Assembly: GCF_030269325.1 (NCBI RefSeq)
Contig: NZ_BSTD01000003.1
Location: forward strand, 124,001-188,000
From: Amycolatopsis sp. NBRC 101858
GTDB lineage: Bacteria; Actinomycetota; Actinomycetes; Mycobacteriales; Pseudonocardiaceae
Direction of reading: 5' to 3'
DNA: 64,000 bases
A program made the position numbers and the translations under genes. The notes below the pieces were generated by a model. The model ran no database searches, was not told the DNA's origin, and was given only the letters and a program-made list of their open reading frames with translations. This document shows positions 34,125-43,064 of this stretch, one piece after another. Position 1 is the stretch's first letter, and the number at the start of each line of letters is the position of its first letter.

Positions 34125-35245
34125 ACCTCACGAACTTCCTGCTGCTCGTGCTGGCCTGGTTTCTCTACCGCCTGGCTCGCTCACCGCGGGACCCCGCGCT
34201 GTGGGCCGTCGTGGTGTGCGTGGCGTGTCAGCTGCTCGGCGCGTCCACCTTCGTCGCGTTCACCCGAACGGTGTTCGGCGAGCTGCCGTCATCGAGCACG
34301 GTGAAGCTCCTGACGAACATCGCATTGAACACCTCGCGCTACGCCCTCCTGCTCTTCTTCCTGATCTCCGCGAGCGGTTCATGGCGGCGGGTCCGTATCG
34401 AGACCGCGATCCTCGTCGGCGTCTGCCTGGCAATGACCGCCGCGGTTCTCGCCCTCCCGCCTGGAGTTCGTGACAGCGCCTACCCACTGACCGGGATCCT
34501 GCCGAACGACATGAGCCATCCTGGCGTGGCGCCGTTCTACATCATCGGCGGCAGCTACATGTTCTACGCAGCTGTTCAGGCGGCCCGCTGGGCACTCCGG
34601 TACGCCGCCGAGTCCAGTCGCCGGGCCCAGTTCGGCCTTCGCGTCCTCACCGTTGCACTCGTCGCCACGGCCGTCACGACCGGCGCCCGGACGGTCGTCA
34701 CGATCATCCGGTGGGCCGGCTACCCGGGATACGGCGCCGCGATCATGCAGCTGACCACTCGGCTGGTCCCGATCTGCACCTTCGTGTTCCTCGTTGGCGT
34801 GTTCTCGGTCGGCCTCGCGGCTCGGTTCGCGGCGCTGAGGACGTGGCTGCGCCGACGTCGCGCCTACGCCGAGCTGTGGCCGCTCTGGCGCGCGCTGCAC
34901 GCGGTGTTCCCCGCCGATACCCTCGACCACGCCCCGACCCAGGCGTGGCTGGACACGCTGCTTCCCCACCGGGTCGGCCATCGGTACTGGCGGCGCGTGA
35001 TCGAGATTCGGGACGGCCTGCTGCAGCTCAGCCCGCAGCTCGTCGACGCGGGCTTCGATCCCGATCGGCCGGCCGATCAGCAGCTCGGTCCGTTCCGCCG
35101 CGCGCTGCAGTTCCAGGCCGGCGGCCGCACCCCGGCCAGCCGGACGGGCGTGCTCGTCGCGGCTCCCGAAGACACGGGCATCAACTCCGATGTCCGGCAG
35201 CTCATCCACCTCTCGCGGGCGCTGGCCCGGGAAGGAGCCTCGTGA
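34121..35245 (+). CDS. Multi-span membrane protein of the MAB_1171c type
   Basis: A 374-residue integral membrane protein. About seven hydrophobic segments occupy the first 240 residues (FLLLVLAWFLYRLA, LWAVVVCVACQLLGASTFVAF, YALLLFFLISASG, and others). A cytoplasmic C-terminal domain follows (LWPLWRALHAVFPADTL, YWRRVIEIRDGLLQLSPQL). This matches MAB_1171c / DUF6545 proteins, which regularly follow XRE and ImmA genes in actinobacteria. The function is not known; sensing or transport are both guesses. Translation is coupled on both sides by GTGA overlaps. Confidence 0.8.
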   Translation: MNLTNFLLLVLAWFLYRLARSPRDPALWAVVVCVACQLLGASTFVAFTRTVFGELPSSSTVKLLTNIALNTSRYALLLFFLISASGSWRRVRIETAILVGVCLAMTAAVLALPPGVRDSAYPLTGILPNDMSHPGVAPFYIIGGSYMFYAAVQAARWALRYAAESSRRAQFGLRVLTVALVATAVTTGARTVVTIIRWAGYPGYGAAIMQLTTRLVPICTFVFLVGVFSVGLAARFAALRTWLRRRRAYAELWPLWRALHAVFPADTLDHAPTQAWLDTLLPHRVGHRYWRRVIEIRDGLLQLSPQLVDAGFDPDRPADQQLGPFRRALQFQAGGRTPASRTGVLVAAPEDTGINSDVRQLIHLSRALAREGAS

Positions 35246-35688
35246 CCACGGTTTCGAACGCCGAAATCCGCGACCGGAACCAGCAGATGCTCGAGCGCAT
35301 CCGCTCGCAAGATCCCCAGCCACACCGCGAGGGCTACTACGCGCTGCGGGTGCTGACCATCGCCGGCCGCACAACCGGCGAGCCACGAGCGGTTCCGATC
35401 GCGCTTATGCAGCTCGACGGCGTCCAGTACGTCTGCTCACCGGACCGCGGCCGCGACTGGGTCCGCAACCTCCTCGCGGCCGGCCGCTGCACCGTCGAGC
35501 CCGACGAGCACGAATCCCGCAAGGCCCTCCTCGTGGAGGACGCCGGCGGCGCGGCAGCAGTTGCCCGCTACCTCGACCGCCTTCCCCGCGTTTCCGATGA
35601 ATGGCCGTTCCCCGGTGACGCACCCCCGGAGCAGGTGCTGCCCTTCATGAGGCAGATCGCCGTGTTCCAGCTGTGCATCCCCGCCTGA
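35242..35688 (+). CDS. Deazaflavin/FMN-dependent oxidoreductase-like protein (DUF385/PNPOx-like)
   Basis: A 148-residue split-beta-barrel protein. The pattern YYALRVLTIAGRTTGEPRAVPIALMQLDGVQYVCSPDRGRDWVRNLLAAGRCTVE is characteristic of the F420-dependent nitroreductase (Ddn/DUF385) family. The cofactor could be F420 or FMN. The start GTG 35242 overlaps the preceding stop. It is the fourth gene of the XRE-ImmA operon and may modify the substrate of the amidohydrolase next door. Confidence 0.8.
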   Translation: MTTVSNAEIRDRNQQMLERIRSQDPQPHREGYYALRVLTIAGRTTGEPRAVPIALMQLDGVQYVCSPDRGRDWVRNLLAAGRCTVEPDEHESRKALLVEDAGGAAAVARYLDRLPRVSDEWPFPGDAPPEQVLPFMRQIAVFQLCIPA

Positions 35689-35701
35689 AAGGTCCCCACC
35701 T

Positions 35702-36880
35702 GTGCTTCAGCACCTCTTCACCGCCAACCAGGTAATCCCTGGCCCGGCCGGTCAGCAGATCCGCGACGGCGCTGTCCTCTTCCAGGACGGCACGATCCTC
35801 GCCGTCGGGCCACGCGAAGCCGTCGAAGATCTCGCTTCACCTACCGCTGAACGGCGGAACTTCGCAGGCGGGACCATCCTGCCTGGTCTGATCAACTGTC
35901 ACGTCCACCTCGTGTTCGACGCGTGCGGCGCCCCGGCGCGAGCCGCCGCCGAGGCGACCCACGCGGAGCTGGCCGACCGCGCGGACCGGCTTCTGCGCTC
36001 CGGCGTGACCACCGTCCGCGACCTCGGCGACCGCGGCGGCCTGGCCATCCAGTTCCGGGACCAGCATTTCCGAGGGCCGCGGATCGTCCCCTCCGGGCCG
36101 CCGATCACCGTTCCCGATGGGCACTGCTGGTTCCTCGGCGGTGCCGCTGACGGCGAGCCCGAGCTTCGCGCGCGGGTGCGGCAGAACGCGGAACTCGGTG
36201 CCGAAGTCATCAAGGTCATGGCGTCCGGTGGCCAGATCACGCCGAACTCGCCGTCGTTGTGGGAGAGCCAGTTCACTGCCGCCGAGCTGGCCGCCATCGT
36301 CGACGAGGCCAAGAAGGCCGGGCTGCCCGTCGCGGCGCACGCTCACGGCACGGACGCGATTTCCGCGGCCGCCGACGCCGGCGTCGCCACCATCGAGCAC
36401 TGCACCTGGCTACGCGAAGGCGGAGGCGGCTACGACCTGCGCGACGACGTCGCCGCGAAGATCGCCGAGCGCGGCATTTTCGCCTGCGTCGCCTGGCCCT
36501 CGGACTGGCGAGGCTTCATGAACCGCCTCGGGTCCGCTCGCGCCGAGCAGGTGGTCAGCCGGTTCGAGTGGATGACCGAGCACGGCATCCGGATGATCCC
36601 CGGCACCGACGCCGGCGCGGGGAACTCCGGATTCGACGACTACGCCGGGGCGCTCCAGCTCTACGAGCACCTGGGCTTCGACCGAGGACACATCATCGAG
36701 ATGGCCACGACGACGAGCGCGGAAGCGCTGGGCGTCGGCGACACCACCGGGCAGCTGACACCGGGTCTCTCGGCGGACCTGCTGGTCACCGCCGGTGACC
36801 CGCTCGCCGACCTGACCAACCTCGGGCGCCTCGAACTGGTGACGTTCAAGGGGCGTCCCGCCGCGCTGCAGGCGAGGTGA
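35702..36880 (+). CDS. Metal-dependent amidohydrolase (imidazolonepropionase/prolidase-like)
   Basis: A 392-residue TIM-barrel hydrolase. The first metal site is LINCHVHLVFDA; a probable metal-bridging Lys lies in EVIKVMASGGQ; further His ligands are AAHAHGTDA and TIEHCTWL; the catalytic Asp is in MIPGTDAGAGN. The ends form the composite beta-sandwich (IRDGAVLFQDGTILAVGPRE and LSADLLVTAGDPLADL). It starts 13 bases after the oxidoreductase stop and closes the operon. The substrate, probably a cyclic amide or dipeptide, is unknown. Confidence 0.87.
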   Translation: MLQHLFTANQVIPGPAGQQIRDGAVLFQDGTILAVGPREAVEDLASPTAERRNFAGGTILPGLINCHVHLVFDACGAPARAAAEATHAELADRADRLLRSGVTTVRDLGDRGGLAIQFRDQHFRGPRIVPSGPPITVPDGHCWFLGGAADGEPELRARVRQNAELGAEVIKVMASGGQITPNSPSLWESQFTAAELAAIVDEAKKAGLPVAAHAHGTDAISAAADAGVATIEHCTWLREGGGGYDLRDDVAAKIAERGIFACVAWPSDWRGFMNRLGSARAEQVVSRFEWMTEHGIRMIPGTDAGAGNSGFDDYAGALQLYEHLGFDRGHIIEMATTTSAEALGVGDTTGQLTPGLSADLLVTAGDPLADLTNLGRLELVTFKGRPAALQAR

Positions 36881-36924
36881 AAAGGCTTGGCGTCGCGCAA
36901 ACGACGAGGCACCAAATCGCGGTC

Positions 36925-37104
36925 CTATCCGGCCCTCGTCTTGTCGGCAAGTGGTGGCAGGCCGTCGGGAGCTCCCCGGACTTCTTCGTCCAGAACATGC
37001 AGCTCGAACCGTGTCGAGTTGTAGCTGCCCGCCTCCCACACGAGGTCGCTGTCACCGAACCGCCACTCGAGACCGGTCGCACGCTCCCTCAGCAGCCACG
37101 CCAC
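36925..37104 (-). CDS. Small hypothetical protein (59 aa)
   Basis: A short minus-strand gene. GTG 37104 is preceded by GGGAGG with a five-base spacer. The product starts MAWLLRERATGLEWRFGDSD, continues with LVWEAGSYNSTRFELHVLDE and ends LPPLADKTRAG at a TAG. The composition is normal for a small soluble protein, with alternating strands. It is unlinked to the convergent amidohydrolase and about 80 bases downstream of the phosphotransferase on the same strand. No family recognised. Confidence 0.6.
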   Translation of the reverse strand: MAWLLRERATGLEWRFGDSDLVWEAGSYNSTRFELHVLDEEVRGAPDGLPPLADKTRAG

Positions 37105-37187
37105 AACAACCTCCCGGTTCCCGACCCACCATCGGCGCGACAGAACCTACCAGAGCGATAGAACATGCGTTCGATGAAGGCAGTGGT

Positions 37188-38069
37188 TCAGGTTGCGACC
37201 CACGAAACGCGGTCTCCTCCCCGCAGAGATCGCACTCGTCGCCCCAACTCGGCGGCAGCAGCAGTATCGCCGCGCGCCGCGCGGCGCAGGAAGCTGCTCA
37301 ACGTGTGCAAGTCGCGGATTCGCACGAGGGTGTCGATGCCGGGCCAGTCGCGCGGGTCGTAGCCGTAGGCCTCGGCGAAGGCGTCCAGTTCACCTGTCGA
37401 GCGGCCGAAGCGAAGGCCGCCCTGGATGGTGTTGGCGAGATCAAGCTCGCGAGGTCCCCACGCGGGTTCGTCCCAGTCGCCGAGCACCACGTCTTCACCG
37501 TCCCACAGCGTGTTTCCGGGGTACGCATCACCGTGGATCAGGCCTGCCCCGAGCGGGAAGACCAACTTGTGGAAGTCCGCGAGCAGCTGGGCACGTTCGT
37601 CGACAAGCCACCGCCGGTCCGGTTCCGGCAGCGTGGTGTCGGCCGTGACGACGTCCGCGAACGAAGACAGCGGCGCCGTCTGCGGCAACTCCACGGGCGG
37701 CTTCGGCAGGCGGTGCAGCCGGCGCAGCAAGCCACCAAGGTGACCTGCACCAGGAATCCCGCGGTCGTGCTGGGCGTAGAACCGCCAGAACGTGATCACG
37801 TGATCAGCGAGTTCGACAGGTTGCTCGACTTCGGCCGGCCGGGTGCAGGGGAAGCCCTGCTCGGCCAGCCAGAGTGTCAGCTGAACTGCTCGGGCGGCTC
37901 GTTCCCCCGCCCCCTTCGAGGCAACCTTCACGACGACGCCGGAGTCACCGGCGGACGGGAGCAAGTAGACGTCGTTAGCGTGGTTACGCAACGGCTCAAC
38001 GCCGATGAGATCGAGACCGGCATGGTGGCAAGCAGCCTCGAGCACGCTCGGAAGGACGAGATCAGGCAC
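37188..38069 (-). CDS. Aminoglycoside/choline-type phosphotransferase (APH family)
   Basis: A 293-residue kinase-fold protein. The Brenner motif is LIHGDAYPGNTLW, with the catalytic Asp in HGD and metal-binding Asn in GN. The DFG-like Asp is in VVLGDWDEPAWGPRELDLA. The N-lobe has VVVKVASKGAGERAARAVQLTLWLAE. The substrate could be an aminoglycoside, choline or a macrolide; resistance is not implied. Its start lies eight bases inside the upstream regulator gene, so the two form an operon. Confidence 0.83.
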   Translation of the reverse strand: MPDLVLPSVLEAACHHAGLDLIGVEPLRNHANDVYLLPSAGDSGVVVKVASKGAGERAARAVQLTLWLAEQGFPCTRPAEVEQPVELADHVITFWRFYAQHDRGIPGAGHLGGLLRRLHRLPKPPVELPQTAPLSSFADVVTADTTLPEPDRRWLVDERAQLLADFHKLVFPLGAGLIHGDAYPGNTLWDGEDVVLGDWDEPAWGPRELDLANTIQGGLRFGRSTGELDAFAEAYGYDPRDWPGIDTLVRIRDLHTLSSFLRRAARGDTAAAAELGRRVRSLRGGDRVSWVAT

Positions 38070-39351
38070 GCCCCGATGGTAGAGCGCGGGGTTGCCCCGA
38101 GAGATATCCGGTAAGCCTGTCCGCCAGGTCGCCGGCGGGGCGGTGTTGCCGGGCGCCGAGCCGGCGGGCTCGGTCGCGTAGCGAGGCTACGGACTCGTCG
38201 AGCTGAGTGATCCGCTCATCCGGAGGCAGGTTGAGAATCTGCGCGACCGACGCGGCCGCGCCGTCGAAATCATCCTGGCCGACGCACGCGTGCGCGTGGT
38301 CCAGGCGGGCAAGGGCCAAGTCGCCGTAGGACCGCTCCTCCGGCGAGCCCACCTCATAGGCACGGATCGCCTGCGCAGAAAAGCGCGCCGCCTCATCGTG
38401 GTTACCAAGCAGTGCGTGTGTCCCACCTACGTAGTAGATCTTCTTGGTCATTGGGAACGACAGCAATCCACCGAAGTCCTCTACCGGATCCGCGGAAACG
38501 AAGCCCCGATCCGGAGGCTCGTCCAGACGCGCAAGCAGATCACGCGCCGCGTCGTGCTGCTGTGCGCGGGCAGCCGAACGCGCGGCGATCGCCAGCAGGC
38601 GCCGACGCGTCTGGGGCCCGGCGTTGAACTGCAGCCCTTTGAGAGCATCGGAAACCGCAATGGCCGGTCGCCGGGACCACTCGTGGAACAAAGCCGAGGA
38701 ACCACACGTCCACGCGCGCAACGCTGTGCTGTCCACAGCGGTGGCCAACGTTGCCGCAGCGCGAAGATGCTTCAGGGCCGCGCCGTGTTCGCCCAGGTTC
38801 TGACTCGCGTGGGCGAGAAGGATCGAGGTGACCCCGGCCAAGAACATCAAATCATGAGTCTGGCTGGGCCGCTGCGGCGATCTCAACGCCTGCGTCAAGG
38901 TGTTCTGGACGTGTCGCAGGTCCGCGAACACGGCGGGCAGCGGCGCGTGAACGTACTCGACAGCCAGCCGGCTCAGCTCGGCACGCTGATAATCGATCAG
39001 GTCGGCATCCGAACCCAGTGCGGCCACATCGTTGGCCAGCTGCTCCGCCTGGGCCGCCGAGTCGACGACCTGCGCTTGGGAGTCACCTGATGCCTCCTGG
39101 AACGCTCCCGAACCCGCTTGCGGCAGCCCACCTACACGCTGATGGAATCGCGCTCTGACTGCCGGCGAAGCCTTCGCCAACGCCACCGAGAGCAGGTCCT
39201 GCGCCTCACGTCCCGGATTTCGCGGATTGGTCGTCCGATTCCATTTGGCCACCGTCGACCGGGACAGACCCAGGTATTCGGCAAACTCCGCGAGCGTGTA
39301 ACCCATAGCAGCGCACAATACGGCCGCGCGTTGAGCAGTCCAGCTCTCCAT
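38062..39351 (-). CDS. HTH regulator with TPR-like domain
   Basis: A 429-residue regulator. The N-terminal helix-turn-helix (AAMGYTLAEFAEYLGLSRSTVAKWNR) is followed by a long helical region resembling tetratricopeptide repeats (LTQALRSPQRPSQTHDLMFL, LGEHGAALKHLRAAATLA, NHDEAARFSAQAIRAYEV). This is a common actinomycete layout for morphological or metabolic regulators. ATG 39351 is preceded by AAGGGGGC. The downstream phosphotransferase gene is coupled to it. Ligand and targets unknown. Confidence 0.8.
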   Translation of the reverse strand: MESWTAQRAAVLCAAMGYTLAEFAEYLGLSRSTVAKWNRTTNPRNPGREAQDLLSVALAKASPAVRARFHQRVGGLPQAGSGAFQEASGDSQAQVVDSAAQAEQLANDVAALGSDADLIDYQRAELSRLAVEYVHAPLPAVFADLRHVQNTLTQALRSPQRPSQTHDLMFLAGVTSILLAHASQNLGEHGAALKHLRAAATLATAVDSTALRAWTCGSSALFHEWSRRPAIAVSDALKGLQFNAGPQTRRRLLAIAARSAARAQQHDAARDLLARLDEPPDRGFVSADPVEDFGGLLSFPMTKKIYYVGGTHALLGNHDEAARFSAQAIRAYEVGSPEERSYGDLALARLDHAHACVGQDDFDGAAASVAQILNLPPDERITQLDESVASLRDRARRLGARQHRPAGDLADRLTGYLSGQPRALPSGRA

Positions 39352-39601
39352 GACGCCCCCTTGATCAACGTCTATTCGCTCAGTGTGAACGATGTAACCG
39401 CCGAGAGCAACGGGCAGGCCTCGGACAGGCCCCGGCTGTGCCCATCCCGGCCCCATCAGGCCCCGTTTCCGCTTCCGCCGTTGTCACCTGTTGATCACGC
39501 TGTACGGCATGGACAGCGGCGAACCAGCCCGAGGTACTACATCGGAGCCGTCGCAAAGCTTTCGATTTATCCGCACAGAACTTCAACCTTGGGAACAGAC
39601 C

Positions 39602-39973
39602 ATGCCGCTCCAAGAAGAAGGATGGCCTTCTGAGATCACCCCCCAGCACTCAGAGGAATCCGAATATGCCCACCTCTGCCGCATCCTCGCTGGGCTGCGC
39701 CGACTGTCGTCCTCGGAGGAAACACCCCCGACCGGACTCTCCCTGTTTCGCGACACCGCCAAACTCGTCGACGCGATCCAGGCCACGCAGTGTCACCTGG
39801 GCGTGCTCGCCATCCAGCTGCAGGACGGCACGGCGACGGCAGAGGACCAGCGAAAAGTCGCCGACAGGACCGAGGAACTGCTGGACCTTCTTCAGTCCCA
39901 TGCCGCAGACAGCGAATCGGGCGTCGTCCCGGCACCGCGGCAGCTCCATCTCACAGAACGGCGTCCGGCATGA
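39602..39973 (+). CDS. Hypothetical protein upstream of an XRE/DUF5753 regulator
   Basis: A 123-residue soluble, mostly helical and acidic protein (EYAHLCRILAGLRRLSSSE, LFRDTAKLVDAIQATQCHLGVLAIQLQDGTATAEDQRKVADRTEELLDLLQSH). No strong ribosome binding site precedes ATG 39602. It overlaps the next gene by four bases (ATGA), which supports it as real and as a possible small partner of the XRE regulator. No family recognised. Confidence 0.6.
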   Translation: MPLQEEGWPSEITPQHSEESEYAHLCRILAGLRRLSSSEETPPTGLSLFRDTAKLVDAIQATQCHLGVLAIQLQDGTATAEDQRKVADRTEELLDLLQSHAADSESGVVPAPRQLHLTERRPA

Positions 39974-40767
39974 CCGACGGACCTTCCCGCCTCCCAGGCC
40001 TCTACGTACTCGGGAGCGCGCTACGAGAGCTTCGCGACAGCCGCGGAATCAGCCTCCGTCAGCTGGCCGCCAAGCTGGGGTTCAATCCATCCACCCTCTC
40101 GGGATGGGAAAAAGGAGCGCGACCGATCGACCCCGCTCAGCTCGGCTGGTATCTCGGTTACCTCCACGTGGCGCCTGCCGAGTACCAGCTGATGATGCGG
40201 CTTCATGGGCAGTCGGAGCGCACCAGCCACATCGAAAGCCTTGCGGCGGGCGAAGCAAGTCTTCAAGACGTGTACCTGCGATACGCGGTTCACACGTACG
40301 AGTGGGCGCCGCGCGTCGTGCCTGATCTTCTGCAGACGTCCGAGTACGCGCACGCAGTCCTGGGGCGGGACAGTCAGCCGGACGACGTCGACCTGGAGAT
40401 CTTGTACCGCCAGGTCCGGCAACTCGGCCGGGATCCGCAGCACCGCCACACCGTCTTGTTAGGCGCAGCGGCACTAAACCACGAGTTCGTTTCCGCGGAG
40501 ATCCGGGACGAACAGCTGCAGCACATCACCACGTCGGCAAAGGGTCGCATCAGCACTCAGATCGTCCCGGACAACTTGAGCTTCGCCGGAACGACCGAAC
40601 CTTTCGTCATCTACGAGACAACGGACGGGATCTTCGCCGTCGTCTTGCGGCACGAGCACACAACCGCGTACCTGTCCGATTCGGACACGGTCAAGCGCTA
40701 CCTGGCGACTTTCTACGCCTTGCAAAGGAAGGTCGCCGACTACCGAGTGGGGGCGGGTTCGTGTTGA
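39970..40767 (+). CDS. XRE-family regulator with DUF5753 domain
   Basis: A 265-residue regulator. The N-terminal HTH is SALRELRDSRGISLRQLAAKLGFNPSTLSGWEKG. The C-terminal region is DUF5753 (ESLAAGEASLQDVYLRYAVHTYEWAPRVVPDLLQTSEYAHAVL, TVLLGAAALNHEF, ISTQIVPD, FVIYETTDGIFAVVL). Such proteins usually come with a small acidic partner, fitting the preceding coupled gene. Its last 28 bases overlap the convergent LysR gene. Confidence 0.85.
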   Translation: MTDGPSRLPGLYVLGSALRELRDSRGISLRQLAAKLGFNPSTLSGWEKGARPIDPAQLGWYLGYLHVAPAEYQLMMRLHGQSERTSHIESLAAGEASLQDVYLRYAVHTYEWAPRVVPDLLQTSEYAHAVLGRDSQPDDVDLEILYRQVRQLGRDPQHRHTVLLGAAALNHEFVSAEIRDEQLQHITTSAKGRISTQIVPDNLSFAGTTEPFVIYETTDGIFAVVLRHEHTTAYLSDSDTVKRYLATFYALQRKVADYRVGAGSC

Positions 40768-41858
40768 GCAGTGCGAGCAGCCGGAGATGCAGCCGCAAAT
40801 GCCTCCCAGAGCAGGTTCAGCGGGTGATCGGCGGCGTACCGCTGCCGTTCACCCTCGCGGGCGAAGATCCCGGTGACGATCTCGAGCGCCGGTTCGTAAC
40901 CCGCGCCGAGCTCGACCTTGCGGAGATTCGCGCCGGGCAGCCGACCCTCGATCGCCGCGTCGGCGACCCGCTCGGTCGTAAGCAGGCAGCCGAACATCAG
41001 CTTGCTGCCGAGCAGGTTGAGGCCGTAGTTGAGCGAGTCGATGTCGGCGACCACGTGGAGCCTGCCTCGGTACTCCGGGCCGTACCAGCGGGTGAGGAAA
41101 TCGGCCAGCAGACCCGCGGTCGGCGTCAGCAGTGGCAGGTCGGCGAGCGCGTTACGGGCAACCGGGCGATCGGGGACCTCGCGGGTGTTCAGGTTGGTCA
41201 GCAGGGCGACCCGTTCACGGTGCCACTCGAGGAAGTCGTGCGGCACGTCCGGGCCGCGGCCGTGCTCGGAGGCGAACGATCCGCAGACGAGATCGACCTG
41301 CTCGGCGTCCAGTTTGGTCTTGAGGTCGCGAGTCCGCACGTGCTCGATCTTGAGCTGAATGCCCCGGCGCTCGAAGGTCTCGCGCAGCTGCGGCCAGACC
41401 TCGCCGAGGAACTCGACGGTGAACTCGGTGGTGCCCACCGTGACGGTGGTCCCGACCCGCCGGCGGGCGCCGTGGACGCGGGCTGTCCACGCGCGCAGCG
41501 TTGTCACGGCGAGCGCGACCGCCTCTTCACCGGAGCCAGTGAACAGGAAATCCTTTCCACGACCCTGCTTCGCGACGAGCGCCTCGCCCATAAGCCGGAT
41601 CGCGGCGTCGTTCAGCGTGTCGAGCTGCTTCTGCACGCTGGACTGGGACCGCTGCAGGACGCGAGCGGCGCGTTGGGCACTGCCGGTGGCATGGACGACG
41701 GCCAGCGTTCGCAGCTGGTCGAGGCTGGTGTCGAGCAACTCCGCCGGAAAGCCGAGAAGCTCGGTGACGTCCGCGTCCCCCACCAGCATCTCCTCTGCCG
41801 CTGTCCGATCGGACAGCTCTAGTTCTAGTTCGAGCAAGTGTAGCCGGAATGCTCTCAA
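40740..41858 (-). CDS. LysR-type transcriptional regulator
   Basis: A 372-residue regulator with a roughly 40-residue N-terminal extension before the winged helix (LDQLRTLAVVHATGSAQRAARVLQRSQSSVQKQLDTLND). The substrate-binding part follows (VGTTVTVGTTEFTVEFLGEVWPQL, VDLVCGSFASEHG, LPLLTPTAGLLADF). It is divergent from the radical SAM operon across an unusually AT-rich 100-base gap, the standard layout for a LysR protein controlling its neighbour. Ligand unknown. Confidence 0.85.
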   Translation of the reverse strand: MRAFRLHLLELELELSDRTAAEEMLVGDADVTELLGFPAELLDTSLDQLRTLAVVHATGSAQRAARVLQRSQSSVQKQLDTLNDAAIRLMGEALVAKQGRGKDFLFTGSGEEAVALAVTTLRAWTARVHGARRRVGTTVTVGTTEFTVEFLGEVWPQLRETFERRGIQLKIEHVRTRDLKTKLDAEQVDLVCGSFASEHGRGPDVPHDFLEWHRERVALLTNLNTREVPDRPVARNALADLPLLTPTAGLLADFLTRWYGPEYRGRLHVVADIDSLNYGLNLLGSKLMFGCLLTTERVADAAIEGRLPGANLRKVELGAGYEPALEIVTGIFAREGERQRYAADHPLNLLWEAFAAASPAARTAQHEPAPTR

Positions 41859-41957
41859 GTTTTCTTTCGAGCATTTATATCAGTTTTATTGTCCAATCGA
41901 GCATCCGGTGGTCTACTCGAACCACCGCCCGCTCGCCCGTCCTTGGAGGACTGAACG
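41859..41957. promoter_or_regulatory. Divergent regulatory gap between LysR and radical SAM genes
   Basis: An AT-rich spacer with two direct copies of TCGAGCAT 30 bases apart (about 41867 and 41897) and an inverted repeat GGTGGT/ACCACC (41907-41926) spaced by eight bases. These are candidate LysR sites. A GGAGGA lies nine bases before the radical SAM start. Confidence 0.5.
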
Positions 41958-43064
41958 ATGACCGTCCGTCCGATCGCCGTCGACGAGCAGGCGTCGAGCT
42001 GCTACTTCCGCACCACCGTCGACACGCCGTACCGCAAGGCGCTGGTTCAGATCACCGAGCGGTGCAACCTGCGCTGCGGGCACTGCTTCGTCAACGCGAC
42101 GAGGCACGGCAAGGACATGCCGCTCCCCGAGGTCGTCAAGAAGGTCGTCCCCCGGCTGGCCGACGCCCGGGTGCGACGGGTGACGCTGACCGGCGGAGAA
42201 CCGACCATCCACCCGGACTTCCTCGGCATCGTGCACGCCTTCCGCAACGCCGGAATCGACGTCGGCATCTGCACCAACGCCACCAAACTCGACGACACCC
42301 TCATCCGACAACTGGCCACGGCTGGAGTCCATGTCAACGTCTCCCTCGACGGGTTCGCCGCCGACTCGCACGGCCTGTTCCGCGGCGACCGCGCCTCGTT
42401 CGACGTGACCGTGGCCAACGTCCAGAAGCTCGCCACGGCTGGCCTGCTGCAGGGACTGCTGTGCACCCCGAACTCCCTGGCCGACAACGACGAGTACGTC
42501 CAGCTGTGCGCGTTCGCCCGCGAGAACGGCGCCCGCTACGTGCTGCTCAACCCCCTGGGCAGCATGGGCCGCGGCGTGAAGTCCCAGCCCAAGCTGGCCA
42601 AGACCACCATGCACATGCAGGAGATCTTCGAGCTGACCGCGCCCTTCGACGGCCCCGACCTCGACATCGCCCACATCCGCTTCCCCAACACCGACCGCAA
42701 ACCCCTCGCAGGCTGCGAGGCCGGGACGATCATCTACGTCTTCACCCCGGGCGAAGTCACCGTCTGCCCGTACCTCGTCTTCGCCGCCCGCACGCCGATC
42801 TCGCGGCACCCCGACACCGACTTCATCGTCGGCAACGTCTTCACCGACCGCGACATCGCCGCCCGCCTCGACAACTACCGCTTCCACGAGCGCTTCCAGG
42901 TCGGAGCCAACCCCACCTGCACCTCGTGCAGCCTCGAAACCGCCTGCGGCAAAGGCTGCCCTGCCGCGGTCGTCGCCGGCGGCGGACGCATCGGCGACGT
43001 CGACACCGAGCAGTGCCCCGTCACCGCCGACGGACACCACCTGCTGCCGCTGGACGTCGCATGA
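41958..43064 (+). CDS. Radical SAM enzyme with SPASM-like C-terminal cysteines
   Basis: A 368-residue radical S-adenosylmethionine enzyme. The 4Fe-4S motif CxxxCxxC is C36-NLR-C40-GH-C43, followed by the SAM-binding TLTGGEPTIHPDF and later NVSLDG. The C-terminus has a second Cys group typical of SPASM/twitch domains (GCEAGTIIYVFTPGEVTVCPY, CTSCSLETACGKGCPA and EQCPV). Such enzymes modify peptides or small molecules; no precursor peptide is obvious within the operon. Its stop overlaps the kinase gene (ATGA). Confidence 0.88.
   Translation: MTVRPIAVDEQASSCYFRTTVDTPYRKALVQITERCNLRCGHCFVNATRHGKDMPLPEVVKKVVPRLADARVRRVTLTGGEPTIHPDFLGIVHAFRNAGIDVGICTNATKLDDTLIRQLATAGVHVNVSLDGFAADSHGLFRGDRASFDVTVANVQKLATAGLLQGLLCTPNSLADNDEYVQLCAFARENGARYVLLNPLGSMGRGVKSQPKLAKTTMHMQEIFELTAPFDGPDLDIAHIRFPNTDRKPLAGCEAGTIIYVFTPGEVTVCPYLVFAARTPISRHPDTDFIVGNVFTDRDIAARLDNYRFHERFQVGANPTCTSCSLETACGKGCPAAVVAGGGRIGDVDTEQCPVTADGHHLLPLDVA

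Noticed and set aside
37188..38069. Aminoglycoside resistance gene
   Set aside because: APH-fold phosphotransferases have many substrates; nothing in the sequence shows resistance.
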